Source: Nautilus pompilius (Eukaryota; Mollusca; Cephalopoda; Nautilida; Nautilidae). From it: a stretch of 64,000 nucleotides of DNA. Location: assembly GCA_018389105.1 (NCBI GenBank), contig JACATO010001547.1, positions 1 through 64,000 of the forward strand, in the 5' to 3' direction. Positions 12,321 to 23,900 of the stretch are shown one piece after another. Position numbers and translations under genes: made by a program. The notes beneath the pieces are model-generated. The model searched no databases, was not told the DNA's origin, and was given only the letters and a program-made list of their open reading frames with translations. How positions within the stretch are numbered: position 1 is the first letter of the stretch; each line of letters starts with the position of its first letter.

Positions 12321-15300
12321 GGGAGGGAGCGGAAAGAGAGGGAAGCACAGAGCGATGGACAAAGATGGGGAGGGAGCGGAAAGAGAAGGAAGAACAGAGC
12401 GATGGACAAAGATGGGGGAGGGAGCGGAAAGAGAGGGAAGCACAGAGAGACGGGGAAAGATGGGGAAGGGAGCGGAAAGAGAGGGAAAGACAGAGAGATG
12501 GATAAAGATGGGGGAGGGAGCGGAAAGATAGGGAAGCACAGAGCGATGGACAAAGATGGGGAGGGAGCGGAAAGAGAAGGAAGAACAGAGCGATGGACAA
12601 AGATGGGGGAGGGAGCGGAAAGAGAGGGAAGCACAGATAGAAGGGGAAAGGGGAAAGATGGGGGAGGGAGCAGAAAGAGAGGGAAGCACAGAGAGACGGG
12701 GAAAGATGGGGAAGGGAGCGGAAAGAGAAGGAAGAACAGAGCGATGGAAAAAGATGGGGGAGGGAGCGGAAAGAGAGGGAAGCACAGATAGAAGGGGAAA
12801 GTGGAAAGATGGGGGAGGGAGCAGAAAGAGAGGGAAGCACAGAGAGACGGGGAAAGATGGGGAAGGGAGCGGAAAGAGAAGGAAAACAGAGCGATGGACA
12901 AAGATGGGGAGGGAGCGGAAAGAGAGGGAAGCACAGATAGAAGGGGAAAGGGAAAGATGGGGGAGGAGCGGAAAGAGAGGGAAACACAGAGAGATGGACA
13001 AAGATGGGGAGAGAGCGGAAAGAGACGAATCAAAGAGAGACGGGGAAAGATGGGGGAGGGAGCTAAAAAGAGAGGAAGCACAGAGAGACGGGGAAAGATG
13101 GGGGAGAGCTGAAAGAGAGGGAAGCACAGATAGAAGGGGAAAGGGGAAAGATGGGGGAGGGAGCGGAAAGAGAGGGAAACACAGAGAGAAGGGGAAAGAT
13201 GGGGGAGGGAGCGGAAAGAGAGGGAAACACAGAAGAAGGGGAAAGATGGGGAAGGAGCGGAAAGATAGGGAAGCACAGAGAGATGGACAAAGATGGGGGA
13301 GGGAGCGGAAAGAGAGGGAAACACAGAGAGATGGACAAAGATGGGGGAGGGAGCGGAAAGAGAGGGAAACACAGAGAGAAGGGGAAAGATGGGAAGGGAG
13401 CTGAAAGAGATGGAAGCACAGAGAGACGGGAAAGATGGGGGAGGGAGCTGAAAGAGAGGAAGCACAGAGAGACGGGGAAAGATGGGGGAGGGAGCTGAAA
13501 GAGAGGGAAGCACAGATAGAAGGGGAAAGGGGAAAGATGGGGGAGGGAGCGGAAAGAGAGGGAAGCACAGAGAGATGGACAAAGATGGGGGAGAGAGCGG
13601 AAAGAGAAGGAAGAACAGAGCGATGGACAAAGATGGGGGAGGGAGCGGAAAGAGAGGGAAACACAGAGAGAAGGGGAAAGATGGGGAAGGGAGCGGAAAG
13701 AGAGGGAAGCACAGAGCGATGGACAAAGATGGGGGAGGGCGCGGAAAGTGAAGGAAGCAAAGAGAGACGGGGAAAAATGGGGAGGGCGCGGAAAGATAGG
13801 GAAACACAGAGAGACGGGGAAAGATGGGGAGGGAGCGGAAAGAGAGGGAAGCACAGAGCGATTGACAAAGATGGGGAGGGAGCGGAAAGAGAAGGAAGAA
13901 CAGAGCGATGGACAAAGGGGGGAGGGAGCGGAAAGAGAGGGAAGCACAGAGAGACGGGGAAAGATGGGAAGGGAGCTGAAAGAGAGGGAAAGACAGAGAG
14001 ATGGATAAAGATGGGGGAGGGAGCGGAAAGATAGGGAAGCACAGAGCGATGGACAAAGATGGGGAGGGAGCGGAAAGAGAAGGAAGAAAAGAGCGATGGA
14101 CAAAATGGGGGAGGGAGCGGAAGAGAGGGAAACACAGATAGAAGGGAAAGGGGAAAGATGGGGGAGGGAGCGGAAAGAGAGTGAAACACAAAGAGACGGG
14201 AAAAATGGGGAAGGGAGCGGAAAGAGAGGGAAACACAGAGAGTTGGACAAAGATGGGGAGGGAGCGGAAAAGAGAAGGAAGAACAGAGCGATGGACAAAA
14301 TGGGGGAGGGAGCGGAAAGAGAGGGAAGCACAGATAGAAGGGGAAAGGGGAAAGATGGGGGAGGGAGCGGAAAGAGAGGGAAGCACAGAGAGACGGGGAA
14401 AGATGGGGGAGGGAGCGGAAAGAGAAGGAAACACTGAGCGATGGACAAAGATGGGGAGGGAGCGGAAAGAGAAGGAAGAACAGAGCGATAGACAAAGATG
14501 GGGAGGGAGCGGAAAGAGAGGGAAGCACAGATAGAAGGGGAAAGGGGAAAGATGGGGGAGGGAGCGGAAAGAGAGGGAAGCACAGAGCGATGGACAAAGA
14601 TGGGGAGGGAGCGGAAAGAGAGGGAAGCACAGAGAGACGGGGAAAGATGGGGAAGGAGCAGAAAGATAGGGAAACACAGAGCGATGGACAAAGATGGGGG
14701 AGGGAGCGGAAAGAGAGGGAAGCACAGAGAGACGGGGAAAGATGGGGAAGGGAGCTGAAAGAGAGGGAAAGACAGAGAGATGGATAAAGATGGGGGAGGG
14801 AGCGGAAAGAGAAGGAAATACAGAGCGATGGACAAAGATGGGGGAGGGAGCGGAAAGAGAGGGAAGCACAGAGAGACGGGGAAAGATGGGGAAGGGAGCT
14901 GAAAGAGAGGGAAAGACAGAGAGATGGATAAAGATGGGGGAGGGAGCGGAAAGAGAAGGAAATACAGAGCGATGGACAAAGATGGGGAGGGAGCGGAAAG
15001 AGAAGGAAACACAGAGCGATGGACAAAGATGGGGAGGGAGCGGAAAGAGAAGGAAGAACAGAGCGATGGACAAAGATGGGGAGGGAGCGGAAAGAGAGGG
15101 AAGCACAGAGAGACGGGGAAAGATGGGGAAGGGAGCTGAAAGAGAGGGAAAGACAGAGAGATGGATAAAGATGGGGGAGGGAGCTGAAAGAGAGGGAAGC
15201 ACAGATAGAAGGGGAAAGGGGAAAGATGGGGGAGGGAGCGGAAAGATAGGGAAGCACAGAGAGACGGGGAAAGATGGGGAAGGGAGCGGAAAGAGAGGGA

Positions 15301-16319
15301 AGCACAGAGCGATGGACAAAGATGGGGAGGGAGCGGAAAGAGAAGGAAGAACAGAGCGATGGACAAAGATGGGGGAGGGAGCGGAAAGAGAGGGAAACAC
15401 AGAGAGATGGACAAAGATGGGGGAGGGAGCGGAAAGAGAAGGAAGAACAGAGCGATGGACAAAGATGGGGGAGGGAGCGGAAAGAGAGGGAAGCACAGAG
15501 AGACAGGGAAAGATGGGGAAGGGAGCTGAAAGAGAAAGAAAGACAGAGAGATGGATAAAGATGGGGGAGGGAGCGGAAAGATAGGGAAGCACAGAGCGAT
15601 GGACAAAGATGGGGAGGGAGCGGAAAAGAGAAGGAAGAACAGAGCGATGGACAAAGATGGGGGAGGGAGCGGAAAGAGAGGGAAGCACAGATAGAAGGGG
15701 AAAGGGGAAAGATGGGGGAGGGAGCGGAAAGAGAGGGAAGCACAGAGCGATGGACAAAGATGGGGAGGGAGCGGAAAGAGAGGGAAGCACAGAGAGACGG
15801 GGAAAGATGGGGAAGGGAGCTGAAAGAGAGGGAAAGACAGAGAGATGGATAAAGATGGGGGAGGGAGCGGAAAGAGAAGGAAATACAGAGCGATGGACAA
15901 AGATGGGGAGGGAGCGGAAAGAGAAGGAAGAACAGAGCGATGTACAAAGATGGGGGAGGGAGCGGAAAGAGAGGGAAGCACAGATAGAAGGGGAAAGGGG
16001 AAAGATGGGGGAGGGAACGGAAAGAGAGGGAAGCACAGAGCGATGGACAAAGATGGGGAGGGAGCGGAAAGAGAAGGAAGAACAGAGCGATGGACAAAGA
16101 TGGGGGAGGGAGCGGAAAGAGAGGGAAGCACAGATATAAGGGGAAAGGGGAAAGATGGGGGAGGGAGCGGAAAGAGAGGGAAGCACAGAGCGATGGACAA
16201 AGATGGGGAGGGAGCGGAAAGAGAAGGAAACACAGAGCGATGGACAAAGATGGGGAGGGAGCGGAAAGAGAAGGAAGAACAGAGAGACGGGGAAAGATGG
16301 GGAAGGGAGCGGAAAGAGA

Positions 16320-16512
16320 GGGAAACACAGACAGACGGACAAAGATGGGGGAGGGAGCGGAAAGAGAGGGAAACACAGACAGACGGACAAAGATGGGGGA
16401 GGGAGCGGAAAGAGAGGGAAACACAGACAGACGGACAAAGATGGGGGATGGAGCGGAAAGAGAGGGAAACACAGACAGACGGACAAAGATGGGGGAGGGA
16501 GCGGAAAGAGAG
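16320..16512 (+). repeat. Homogenised 4-unit sub-array at satellite edge
   Basis: The last four regular units share a variable segment hardly seen elsewhere, CACAGACAGACGGACAAAG. It begins at 16326, 16374, 16422 and 16470, exactly 48 bp apart. Beyond them the repeat decays (AAAAGATGTGGGAGGGAGA) and stops by about 16555. This looks like a recent local expansion at the array border. Confidence 0.85.
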
Positions 16513-16555
16513 GGAAGCAAAGAGAGACGGGAAAAGATGTGGGAGGGAGAGGAAA

Positions 16556-19500
16556 CTATTGGAAAAATACACAAAACAGACGGTGAAAAGAGGTTGGTGA
16601 AGAGACAGAAATATCACGATTATGGATGAATGTTTTGAAGGATCTAGAAGTTTGTTTTTTGAAATGTCTGGGGTCATTAAAACTCATCCAGTATATCTGA
16701 CAATTACATATCAGCTTAAAGAGTGGCACCGGGTCCTGTCTTATAGCAGCGCATTTTATTTAATAAAAACAGAAACCTTTTGCGTTTATGGGCATTTAAA
16801 AATTTTAATTTAAAAAATTCTAGTAATAATTGAAGCGTTTCGATACTTAAAGAATACACTTAATGTAGTCCTGGTAATAACTTACGGTTACCGTTAATTT
16901 CAAAGAAACTTCAATGGAGCCAAACTTTCGAACAAGCAGGTGTGTCGCCGATGACTATCTTAGGGTTGGATTCAGCCGAGAATAATCACTTAATACGATT
17001 GAAAACAACTCGTTCACAAAACCAAACGGCTCGGAGCCTTTTCTCTGTGTTGCCAAGACAAGGTATTTCCAGTTTTTTTTTCTGGTGTCCCGGTGATTAG
17101 ACTGTCATGGCTGATTCCGGCCATTAGGTAATCTATCTGGTCTTCTCGGATATTTCTTGACCAGACTGCGGTGATCACTGTAGACAAGATCTCACACACC
17201 CCAGATGTATGGCGTGTGGTACGCGAATGGCCCTCGTCGATTACAAGGGCCCACTACTGTGCCGCTACTAGTTCTCTACGAATGGTAAAGTTTAGAAACC
17301 CAAACTTTAATTTGACACAAGTTTTCCCCTTTTCAAATTTGAACATCTGCTGTAGTACGGAAGTACTAGTAACATGGTTAGATCTGTTGTTTTACTTATT
17401 TTTTAAAAAAAAATATTTTGCAACAACCCTCTCAGGCTTGACGTACCTGTATTTATAAACGGTGAGATGACACCAGTTAACTTTAAAAAAAAAACGGGAA
17501 TAAATAATACGGGAAGTTTGGCATCTTTGGAAAGGTGCGAAAGATCCATTGACAGTGTACAACAAGATTGCCCTACACAATGCATATACCTGCATTTCTT
17601 GACGTATTAACCATTGGTTTTTGCAGGAATCATTATAAAAGTTTAAACGATTTGATTTCGAAATCTTTCTTCGAGTTTTACCAAATGCAAACAGAGGAAG
17701 GACACTCGTGGATAAGCGCTAGTTCTCGTTAATTTTGCTAGAGGCGCTGGAAAGCTGTTATAGAACTAAAATGCCTACATACCTACCGGTCCGAGATTCG
17801 AAATGCTATCCTGTTCTGGGGGTGGGCGGCGGGGTGGGAGAGACGACGAAGAGTAGGGTAAAACTCTGTTGTCTTCTCCCTGGAGAAAGTCGGTGGTTCT
17901 GTCAAGGACGACAAAGATGTAGGTTGGTAACCTGCTGCTGCTGTCTGCTCGACGCGGTCGACCGTGGAGGTAGAGAGGTCGTGCAAAACGGAAAAATTTC
18001 GGTTTGACTGAATAAGCCAATTCCAATGGCATCCTTCTGGTGATATTGATTATCAGAAGAGTTTGGGTAAAACAGAAGAGGCCTCTTTTAAAGATCGCTT
18101 ATAGCATCAAAAAATTGCCAGAAAACCAAAGTTGGCTGATTCAATTATCAAACACGACATCGATAAATAGTGGAACATCAATTTAAACTACCTCTAACTC
18201 TATGCCGATCCCATTCAGAAATATACGGTAACCCATCAAAAAAGGTAACGTGTTATGCATTAATTCCAAATATTCTGGTGTTTTAAACAGTTCTGTTCCG
18301 TGTACTATCAACTTAAAGTGAATTACATCCATTAAATTATCGATATTTTTCAAAGATGTATGATTAATGCCTTAGCTTTCCAAAAGGACCCCAAACAAGC
18401 TTTGGGTTCGTCATAGTTGTGCATAGTTTGAGATGTCACTCACTACGTTTTAAACCTTCATTCCAAGAAAGCTAAAAAAAAATATATATATATATGAAAT
18501 GGCGGGTTTTCAAGTATTTATAAGAATGTTTAATTATGTCTTATATTTATCAGATAACTTGTTTAGTAATTGTAGAATGGAGACTTCATCGCGCGCGCAT
18601 GTGTGTGTAAGTAGCACACCATATTAGAACATAAGAGCCCCAAAATTTCTCAAAATTGAATATCTAATCGACACTAACTAATGACAACGGCTTTCTCGTA
18701 TCTCAGTGATTAATTGCCAACTTTGAACCGTGTATCCCAAAACAAGAAAGATCAAAAACGATATCAAATTATGCACAGCTAAACTATCGCTGTTAAATTA
18801 AATACCTAGCATTCATTACCTTTTATTGGCGGCCATTAAAACGACGACTCCTATTAATAGGCGTATATAAAATACGAAAGGGGGAGGGAACCCAGAAATA
18901 ACACCGCAATACTTTAGCGTCAGGCATAACTAGATGTCAGCAGACGCATTGAGAAGCGAGAGCAGATGTACTGTACTGTTTGCTATGTTAAGATGTCTAA
19001 TAAAATATACTTAACGAACGGCAGTTATTTCGCCTGACTCTTTTACATGCTGGCCAACTTTAAATTCGCCTAAAGTATTTATAACGGTGTCGGTGCCTGC
19101 TGTCACAGGATTTAGTAGTAAATCTCGACACAGAAACACGAAACAGAAATTTTGCGATGCTTCTGGTGATAAGCGAGTAGGGTAAAGAAAAAAAAAATAT
19201 AATATATATATATATAATTAACAATTTCATCCTAACAGGTTTTCAAATACTGTAAAGTCGAGCTAAAATCTAACATTTGTATCGATTTGTAAATATAAAT
19301 AAATCTACTTTTCAAAAAAAGTGTTTTATTAAAGCGTACATTATGCAAATATTCGCTCTATAGTATAGCAGAAACGCTGGTGGCATCAGTTATCATAAGC
19401 GTTACGCAGTACTAAGGTCCGAACTCATCTCGCGATCTGTCAGGGAACAATGGATTAAATATTTCCAAAATGTTGCCGCCATCTTATGTTGCTGAGCTCG

Positions 19501-21010
19501 CTGGAAGTGACGTCACGACCGGAAGAGCAGTACCGCGTAAGCTGTCGACTTTCCAACGAGATTCGGCACGGATAGGCACTAAGTCTAGATTTACCGGGAT
19601 TCTCTTGATACTTATGATGTGGGGTGAGTTATTACAAGGATTAATAAATATTACATGGCTGTTATAAAAGATTTGTGGAATACTTAACGGTATTTGAAAG
19701 GAAGTGTCGCTCTGTGTTCTATGCATTTTTCCCGTCATAAGAAATCGCAGTCGCACAGTTCTGAATGCTCACCTTTTTGAGATAGAGACGCCTTACCTCT
19801 TTCTTCTCTAACTAGAAATTATAGCCAGCCTAGTTCCCTAAAGTGCCAAGGAACTTTCAATTGTTCTCGGCCAAACAAGAAGAAAAGCAGCGCACCGTTC
19901 TCTAACGCGTTTAGTTTCAATTTAAATGTTAATCGGTTATTTGCTAAGCTAAACGAACCAAACATGGAGAGGTTGTGTTTTTATTCTTCTGGTGAAGCTG
20001 CGCTCTCCGACCACAGTACCAGGAAACTGTTAATGCGCTGTGCCCGTTCGATCAGCCAATACCCAAAGGTCAATCAGGTGTTAAAAGATTTCACCTGCAG
20101 AGTTATAGATGGGATTTCAAGTATCTTGCTACGGGGGGACGGGCTCGGCCTGAGCACACTTCAGCAGATGGATAGATAACCATGCATCGGAGAATAGCAA
20201 GTTTTGCCATCAGGAAAAAATCATTTTCTGGAGGGGGTTATAAAAAAGGTGTTTTGAATGGTTCAGGTCGATACTAGTACCCCGCTGGTGACAGGGTTAA
20301 TGATGGAGATTGATAGTCGTGGCTGCAGTAGATACCAGGTAAAAATTCTAAAAACCAACGCGCGTGTTAACGCCAGAGACTCGTTTGTCTCGTCAGGCTT
20401 CTTGGTTCGATTATGTCGGTTTACAGTTTATCCATCCGCAACTCCATCTCGAAGAAAGTCCGGTTATTGGCCCTACTCGTTCAGCCATTGGCGATGGTAG
20501 GCAAAGAATCGGACCGCAGATCCGTTGATGTCCGCAGTAACTGGCGGTGCACTTTCCATCGAGCGTCATCCCCTTACCCCACGATGCATCTCCAGCAATA
20601 CTATGCTTCGGTTATACATTCATTAGGAGTATGTTGTACTTCACCCGTACGGATGTCTGACTTACGTAAAACGCAGGATGTCTTCATGAAAAACAATCTT
20701 CCGTTATCAAGGTTCCAACATGAACTGTTTTTAATGTTTCTTCACTCGCACATCCTCTCTAACAGTCATATGATGGCATAAATGTAGGTGAGTCCCCTGT
20801 TCCGGGTGCCAGCGTATGTAGAGCACAGGAGGATTACGTGAACGCACCTTGAAATAATGGAGTAATTCATTCACAGATTAACATCTCACAGAAGTACGGT
20901 TTTTGCCGCGAACACGAGAGCGATCCAAAGCTTGCGTCCAACTTGGTGACACCATTCGCAAAGTAAAATAGCGAATGGTTCTCTGAATGTAACGGATTCT
21001 TCGATCGGCC
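16556..21010. other. AT-rich intergenic stretch, no gene recognised
   Basis: Open frames here are short (at most about 122 codons), and none shows a recognisable domain or repeats a known protein pattern. Visible items are short TA microsatellites near 18483-18495 and 19200-19216, a GC-richer patch at 17780-17960, and a perfect TGACGTCA palindrome at 19508-19515. I see no tRNA or rRNA. Confidence 0.6.
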
Positions 21011-21510
21011 AACCCGAGGTCCTGAAATGAACATTCGTCATTGAACAGAAACCGCGGGCTCCAGGTGGCGCCAGCAGATGTCAGCCAAGCCCCCCCCCCC
21101 CGGGAACATCGTGCGAGGCTCCTCGGACAAACACCAACCCGAGGTCCTGAAATGAACATTCGTCTTGAACAGAAACCGCGGGCTCCAGGTGGCGCCAGCA
21201 GATGTCAGCCAAGCCCCCCCCCCCCCGGGAACATCGTGCGAGGCTCCTCGGACAAACACCAACCCGAGGTCCTGAAATGAACATTCGTCATTGAACAGAA
21301 ACCGCAGGCTCCAGGTGGCGCCAGCAGATGTCAGTCAAGCCCCCCCCCTCCGGGAACATCGTGCGAGGCTCATCGGACAAACACCAACCCGAGGTCCTGA
21401 AATGAACATTCGTCATTGAACAGAAACCGCGGGCTCCAGGTGGCGCCAGCAGATGTCAGCCAAGCCCCCCCCCACCCGGGGACATCGTGCGAGGCTCATC
21501 GGACAAACAT
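21011..21510 (+). repeat. Four tandem copies of a 125-bp unit
   Basis: Units start at 21011, 21136, 21261 and 21386 with AACCCGAGGTCCTGAAATG and end near 21510, giving exactly 4 x 125 bp. Each contains GGTGGCGCCAGCAGATGTCA, a run of about 8-13 C, and GAACATCGTGCGAGGCTC (GACATC in the last). Copies differ by a few substitutions, by the C-run length and by one missing A in the second copy (CGTCTTGAAC against CGTCATTGAAC). Copies 1-2 share CTCCTCGG and copies 3-4 share CTCATCGG, suggesting stepwise duplication. Short open frames across it are by-products. The function is unknown. Confidence 0.95.
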
Positions 21511-22112
21511 CATTTCGCTCAATTATAGACCGAAGAAAGAGGAGAGTTGCAGCAGCAGCGAGTAAAGGTACCGACACAGTAGTTATTACAAAGATTTATT
21601 GTTATCGAATTTCGGCGCGCAGTAATGAGGCCAGTGTGTAATTCTACACACTTATTAGCTTTAACATTACGCGTGGCTTCTAACCGTTTTACGCAAGTTG
21701 TCTTTCATCTTCTTATTTATTTTACAAACCTCGCAGTGTTTTTTTTTTTTTTTTTTGTGGTTTTCAAAGCATCGTCTTAGACATCCCTGACCCCTGTCAG
21801 CTGAAGAGCTTACTTTGGCTCGTGACCTCTGTTGACTCACCAAAAATAGCTCCCAGCGTTATCAACTGCGGGGGCCAGCACAATCACTCAGCAAATTCCC
21901 AGCTACTATTTATGGCCGCAAATGAGTCTCCCTATTGATTAATGACAGCACGGTAAGCGAACCTTTCTCAACGCTCATCAATAACCGGTCCCCCACACCC
22001 CACCCGCTAAGCCGTTGATAGTCGGGACGACCCAGTCCCCACCAATGAATAATTACAATGTCAAAGAGTCAGCAAAAGTGCCTTTTTTTGGGCTTCCTTT
22101 TTGTGTTTGTTA

Positions 22113-22119
22113 TTCTCTC

Positions 22120-22157
<38 letters not shown>

Positions 22158-22585
22158 CCATCTCCCTCTCCTCTCTCCCTCGTCCCGCTCCCTCTCCAAT
22201 CGCTCCTCTCGCTCTCCTCTCGCTCTCTCTCTCTCTCCCTCTCCATCTCCCATCTCTCTCTCTCTCTCTCTCTCTCCATCTCCAATCTCTCTCTCTCTCT
22301 CTCCCTCTCCATCCTCCCATCTCTCGCTCTCTCTCTCTCGCTCTCCCTCTCTCTCTCTCCTTCTCCCTCCCCTCTCCATCTTCCATCTCTCTCTCTCTCT
22401 CTCTCTCCTCTCCCCTTCTCTCCTTCTCCCCCTCTCCCTCCTCCATCTCCATCTCCATCTCTCTCTCTCTCTCTCGCCTCCTCTCTCCCTCTTCTCTCTC
22501 TCTCCATCTCTCTCTCTCCCTCACCCTCTCCATCTCTCTCCATCTCTCTCTCTCTCCTCTCCTCCATCTCCATCTCTCTCTCTCT
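22113..22585. repeat. CT-rich low-complexity block with CCATCT interruptions
   Basis: About 470 bp of nearly pure pyrimidine on the plus strand, mainly (CT)n broken by CCAT, CCCTCTCC and CG-containing steps. Read on the minus strand it gives GAGAGGGAGAGAGGAG- and GGAGATGG-like steps that resemble the satellite core at the left of the window. Open frames on both strands are composition artefacts. Confidence 0.93.
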
Positions 22586-23370
22586 GGTCGTGGACGGGCG
22601 GAATGTTGGCTGTTATTCGATTATTGCCAGTCCTCGCTGTAAACCGTTTAGCCTTCGGTTCGGTTCTTATAAAGTACAAGCGTGATTTTACACCTACAAA
22701 AACAACATCTTATACGCTAGGGAGACGGAGAAATTCATAACTACTAATCCAATGAACAATTTTGCGGTTCCAAGGCACTGGTTTATATTTAATCTTCTTC
22801 CGTGAATAGCAGTTAACCTCGACACACAGACACACAGCACATTCTCAAGTGTTTCAGATATCTTGGAGGTTATTGTCAGAGGCATTTTGATTTCTAATTT
22901 AGTTTCTGCAATAATTGTTTTAAGAATACTTCGGGGTGAACTTCGTGTAGAGCATGCAGTTCAAATGCAGTAACCATAGTTTCTTAGTGACTAATGTTCA
23001 TTGTCTAGAAGAGGATGGAAATATTATTTGAGGAATTAAAAAAAAAAATAATTCTGTATTTTAGGGGAATAGCAGCAACACAGGATAAGTAAGACTGCTT
23101 TGGGGCTAATTCAGTCAGCGTTTTCCACCGAAACCCTGACCCCACGATTTAGAGCGTGGACCTCGTGTGACCGGAATTCTACACAGCACATCTACCGTCG
23201 GCTTTTTAAAAGAAGCCGGTCCTTGTTACTACATCTTCAGAGTAAAAGCATCGAATTGTTAATGAAAACCACTCGAAATGTTCTTTGTCGATTTAAACGA
23301 TCAGCATCACATCATAGTTGCAAACAGCTAAGTGAGCCAAGGCTTGAGATAAATGGGCTGACAGAGAATT
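22586..23370. other. Unassigned stretch before a retroelement remnant
   Basis: No recognisable gene. The last 270 bp (from about 23100) hold a 96-codon open frame that ends just after the element described next begins. It contains LLMKTTRNVLCRFKRSA and RLEINGLTENC and could be the upstream, linker part of the same decayed non-LTR retrotransposon. That link is inference. Confidence 0.4.
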
Positions 23371-23900
23371 GTGACGGAACTTCTGGCTGAATCCCAGCAA
23401 TCAGCTAGCTCACCGAATGTTATAATCAATGAAGATCTTATCCTGCCATGTTCGGAATCAGGTCACCCCTTAATACTTACTCGGCTTAACGAATGGAACG
23501 CTATCCACATTACCTCATTGAGGATATACACAGACACGGAAGTAGATGGTTATAAGCCTGGTGACGCAGAGTTGACGTAACAATACCAGGTGGAAAGGAA
23601 GATGATGTAGAGAGAGGTTATCCCGCCTGAGTGTTATTTGTAACAATTACAAAGCTGACACTAAATACCGTAAATTTAAAGAAATTAGAATCGACAAATG
23701 TGTAAAGATATTTCACAAGTTACCAGGGGAATCATTAGAAATAGACTAGCAGACTACGTACAAATCCTTTTTTTTTAAAGGGCTCATAGAATCATCGGAT
23801 AGGAAGGGCCAATTTAAAAACATGCCCCCAACTGCAACAAGTCTGAAACTGTTGAACACTATCGCAGAGAATGCCCAGAGTGCACCCACTGTTGGGGCTG
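23371..23900 (+). pseudogene. Decayed non-LTR retrotransposon: RNase H domain and C-terminal zinc knuckle
   Basis: Three in-order motifs support the C-terminal part of an RNase H-bearing non-LTR retrotransposon. The first is NEWNAIHITSLRIYTDTEVDG (Y of YTD at 23527), matching the start of retroelement RNase H, where an active copy usually reads YTDGS. The second is VICNNYKAD near 23640-23665, matching the second RNase H strand, which normally carries the catalytic E. The third is HRIGRANLKTCP followed by CNKSETVEHYRRECPEC at about 23800-23885, a Cys/His knuckle of the type found near the C-terminus of such elements. The motifs lie in different frames with stops between them: one frameshift falls just after the YTD block, one within a run of C at 23825, and there is an in-frame TAG before HRIG. 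The element is dead. The exact clade (I/Jockey-like) cannot be fixed by eye. Confidence 0.72.

Larger units (their letters stand above)
1..16555. repeat. Purine-rich satellite array, ~48-bp modular unit
   Basis: A continuous tandem array runs from the left edge (so its true start lies outside the window) to about 16555. Each unit is about 47-48 bp, which implies roughly 340-350 units. A unit has a near-constant core, GATGGGGGAGGGAGCGG followed by AAAGAGAGGGAA or AAAGAGAAGGAA, and then a variable segment. Frequent variable segments are GCACAGAGCGATGGACAAA, GAACAGAGCGATGGACAAA, GCACAGAGAGACGGGGAAA, ACACAAAGAGACGGGGAAA, AGACAGAGAGATGGATAAA, ATACAGAGCGATGGACAAA and a longer one starting GCACAGATAGAAGGGGAAA. 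The plus strand is almost entirely A and G, with rare C and T. Single-base indels between units are common, so no frame is kept. Open frames of up to about 2,900 codons on the minus strand arise only because TTA, CTA and TCA triplets are almost absent from the plus strand. I call it non-coding satellite DNA; a heterochromatic role is inference. Confidence 0.96.

Noticed and set aside
736-16677. Very long minus-strand open frames (about 480-2,900 codons) and shorter Lys/Glu/Arg/Gly-rich plus-strand frames over the satellite
   Set aside because: They exist because the purine strand lacks the triplets that make stops. The translations drift through all three phases owing to frequent indels, so no protein is being maintained.
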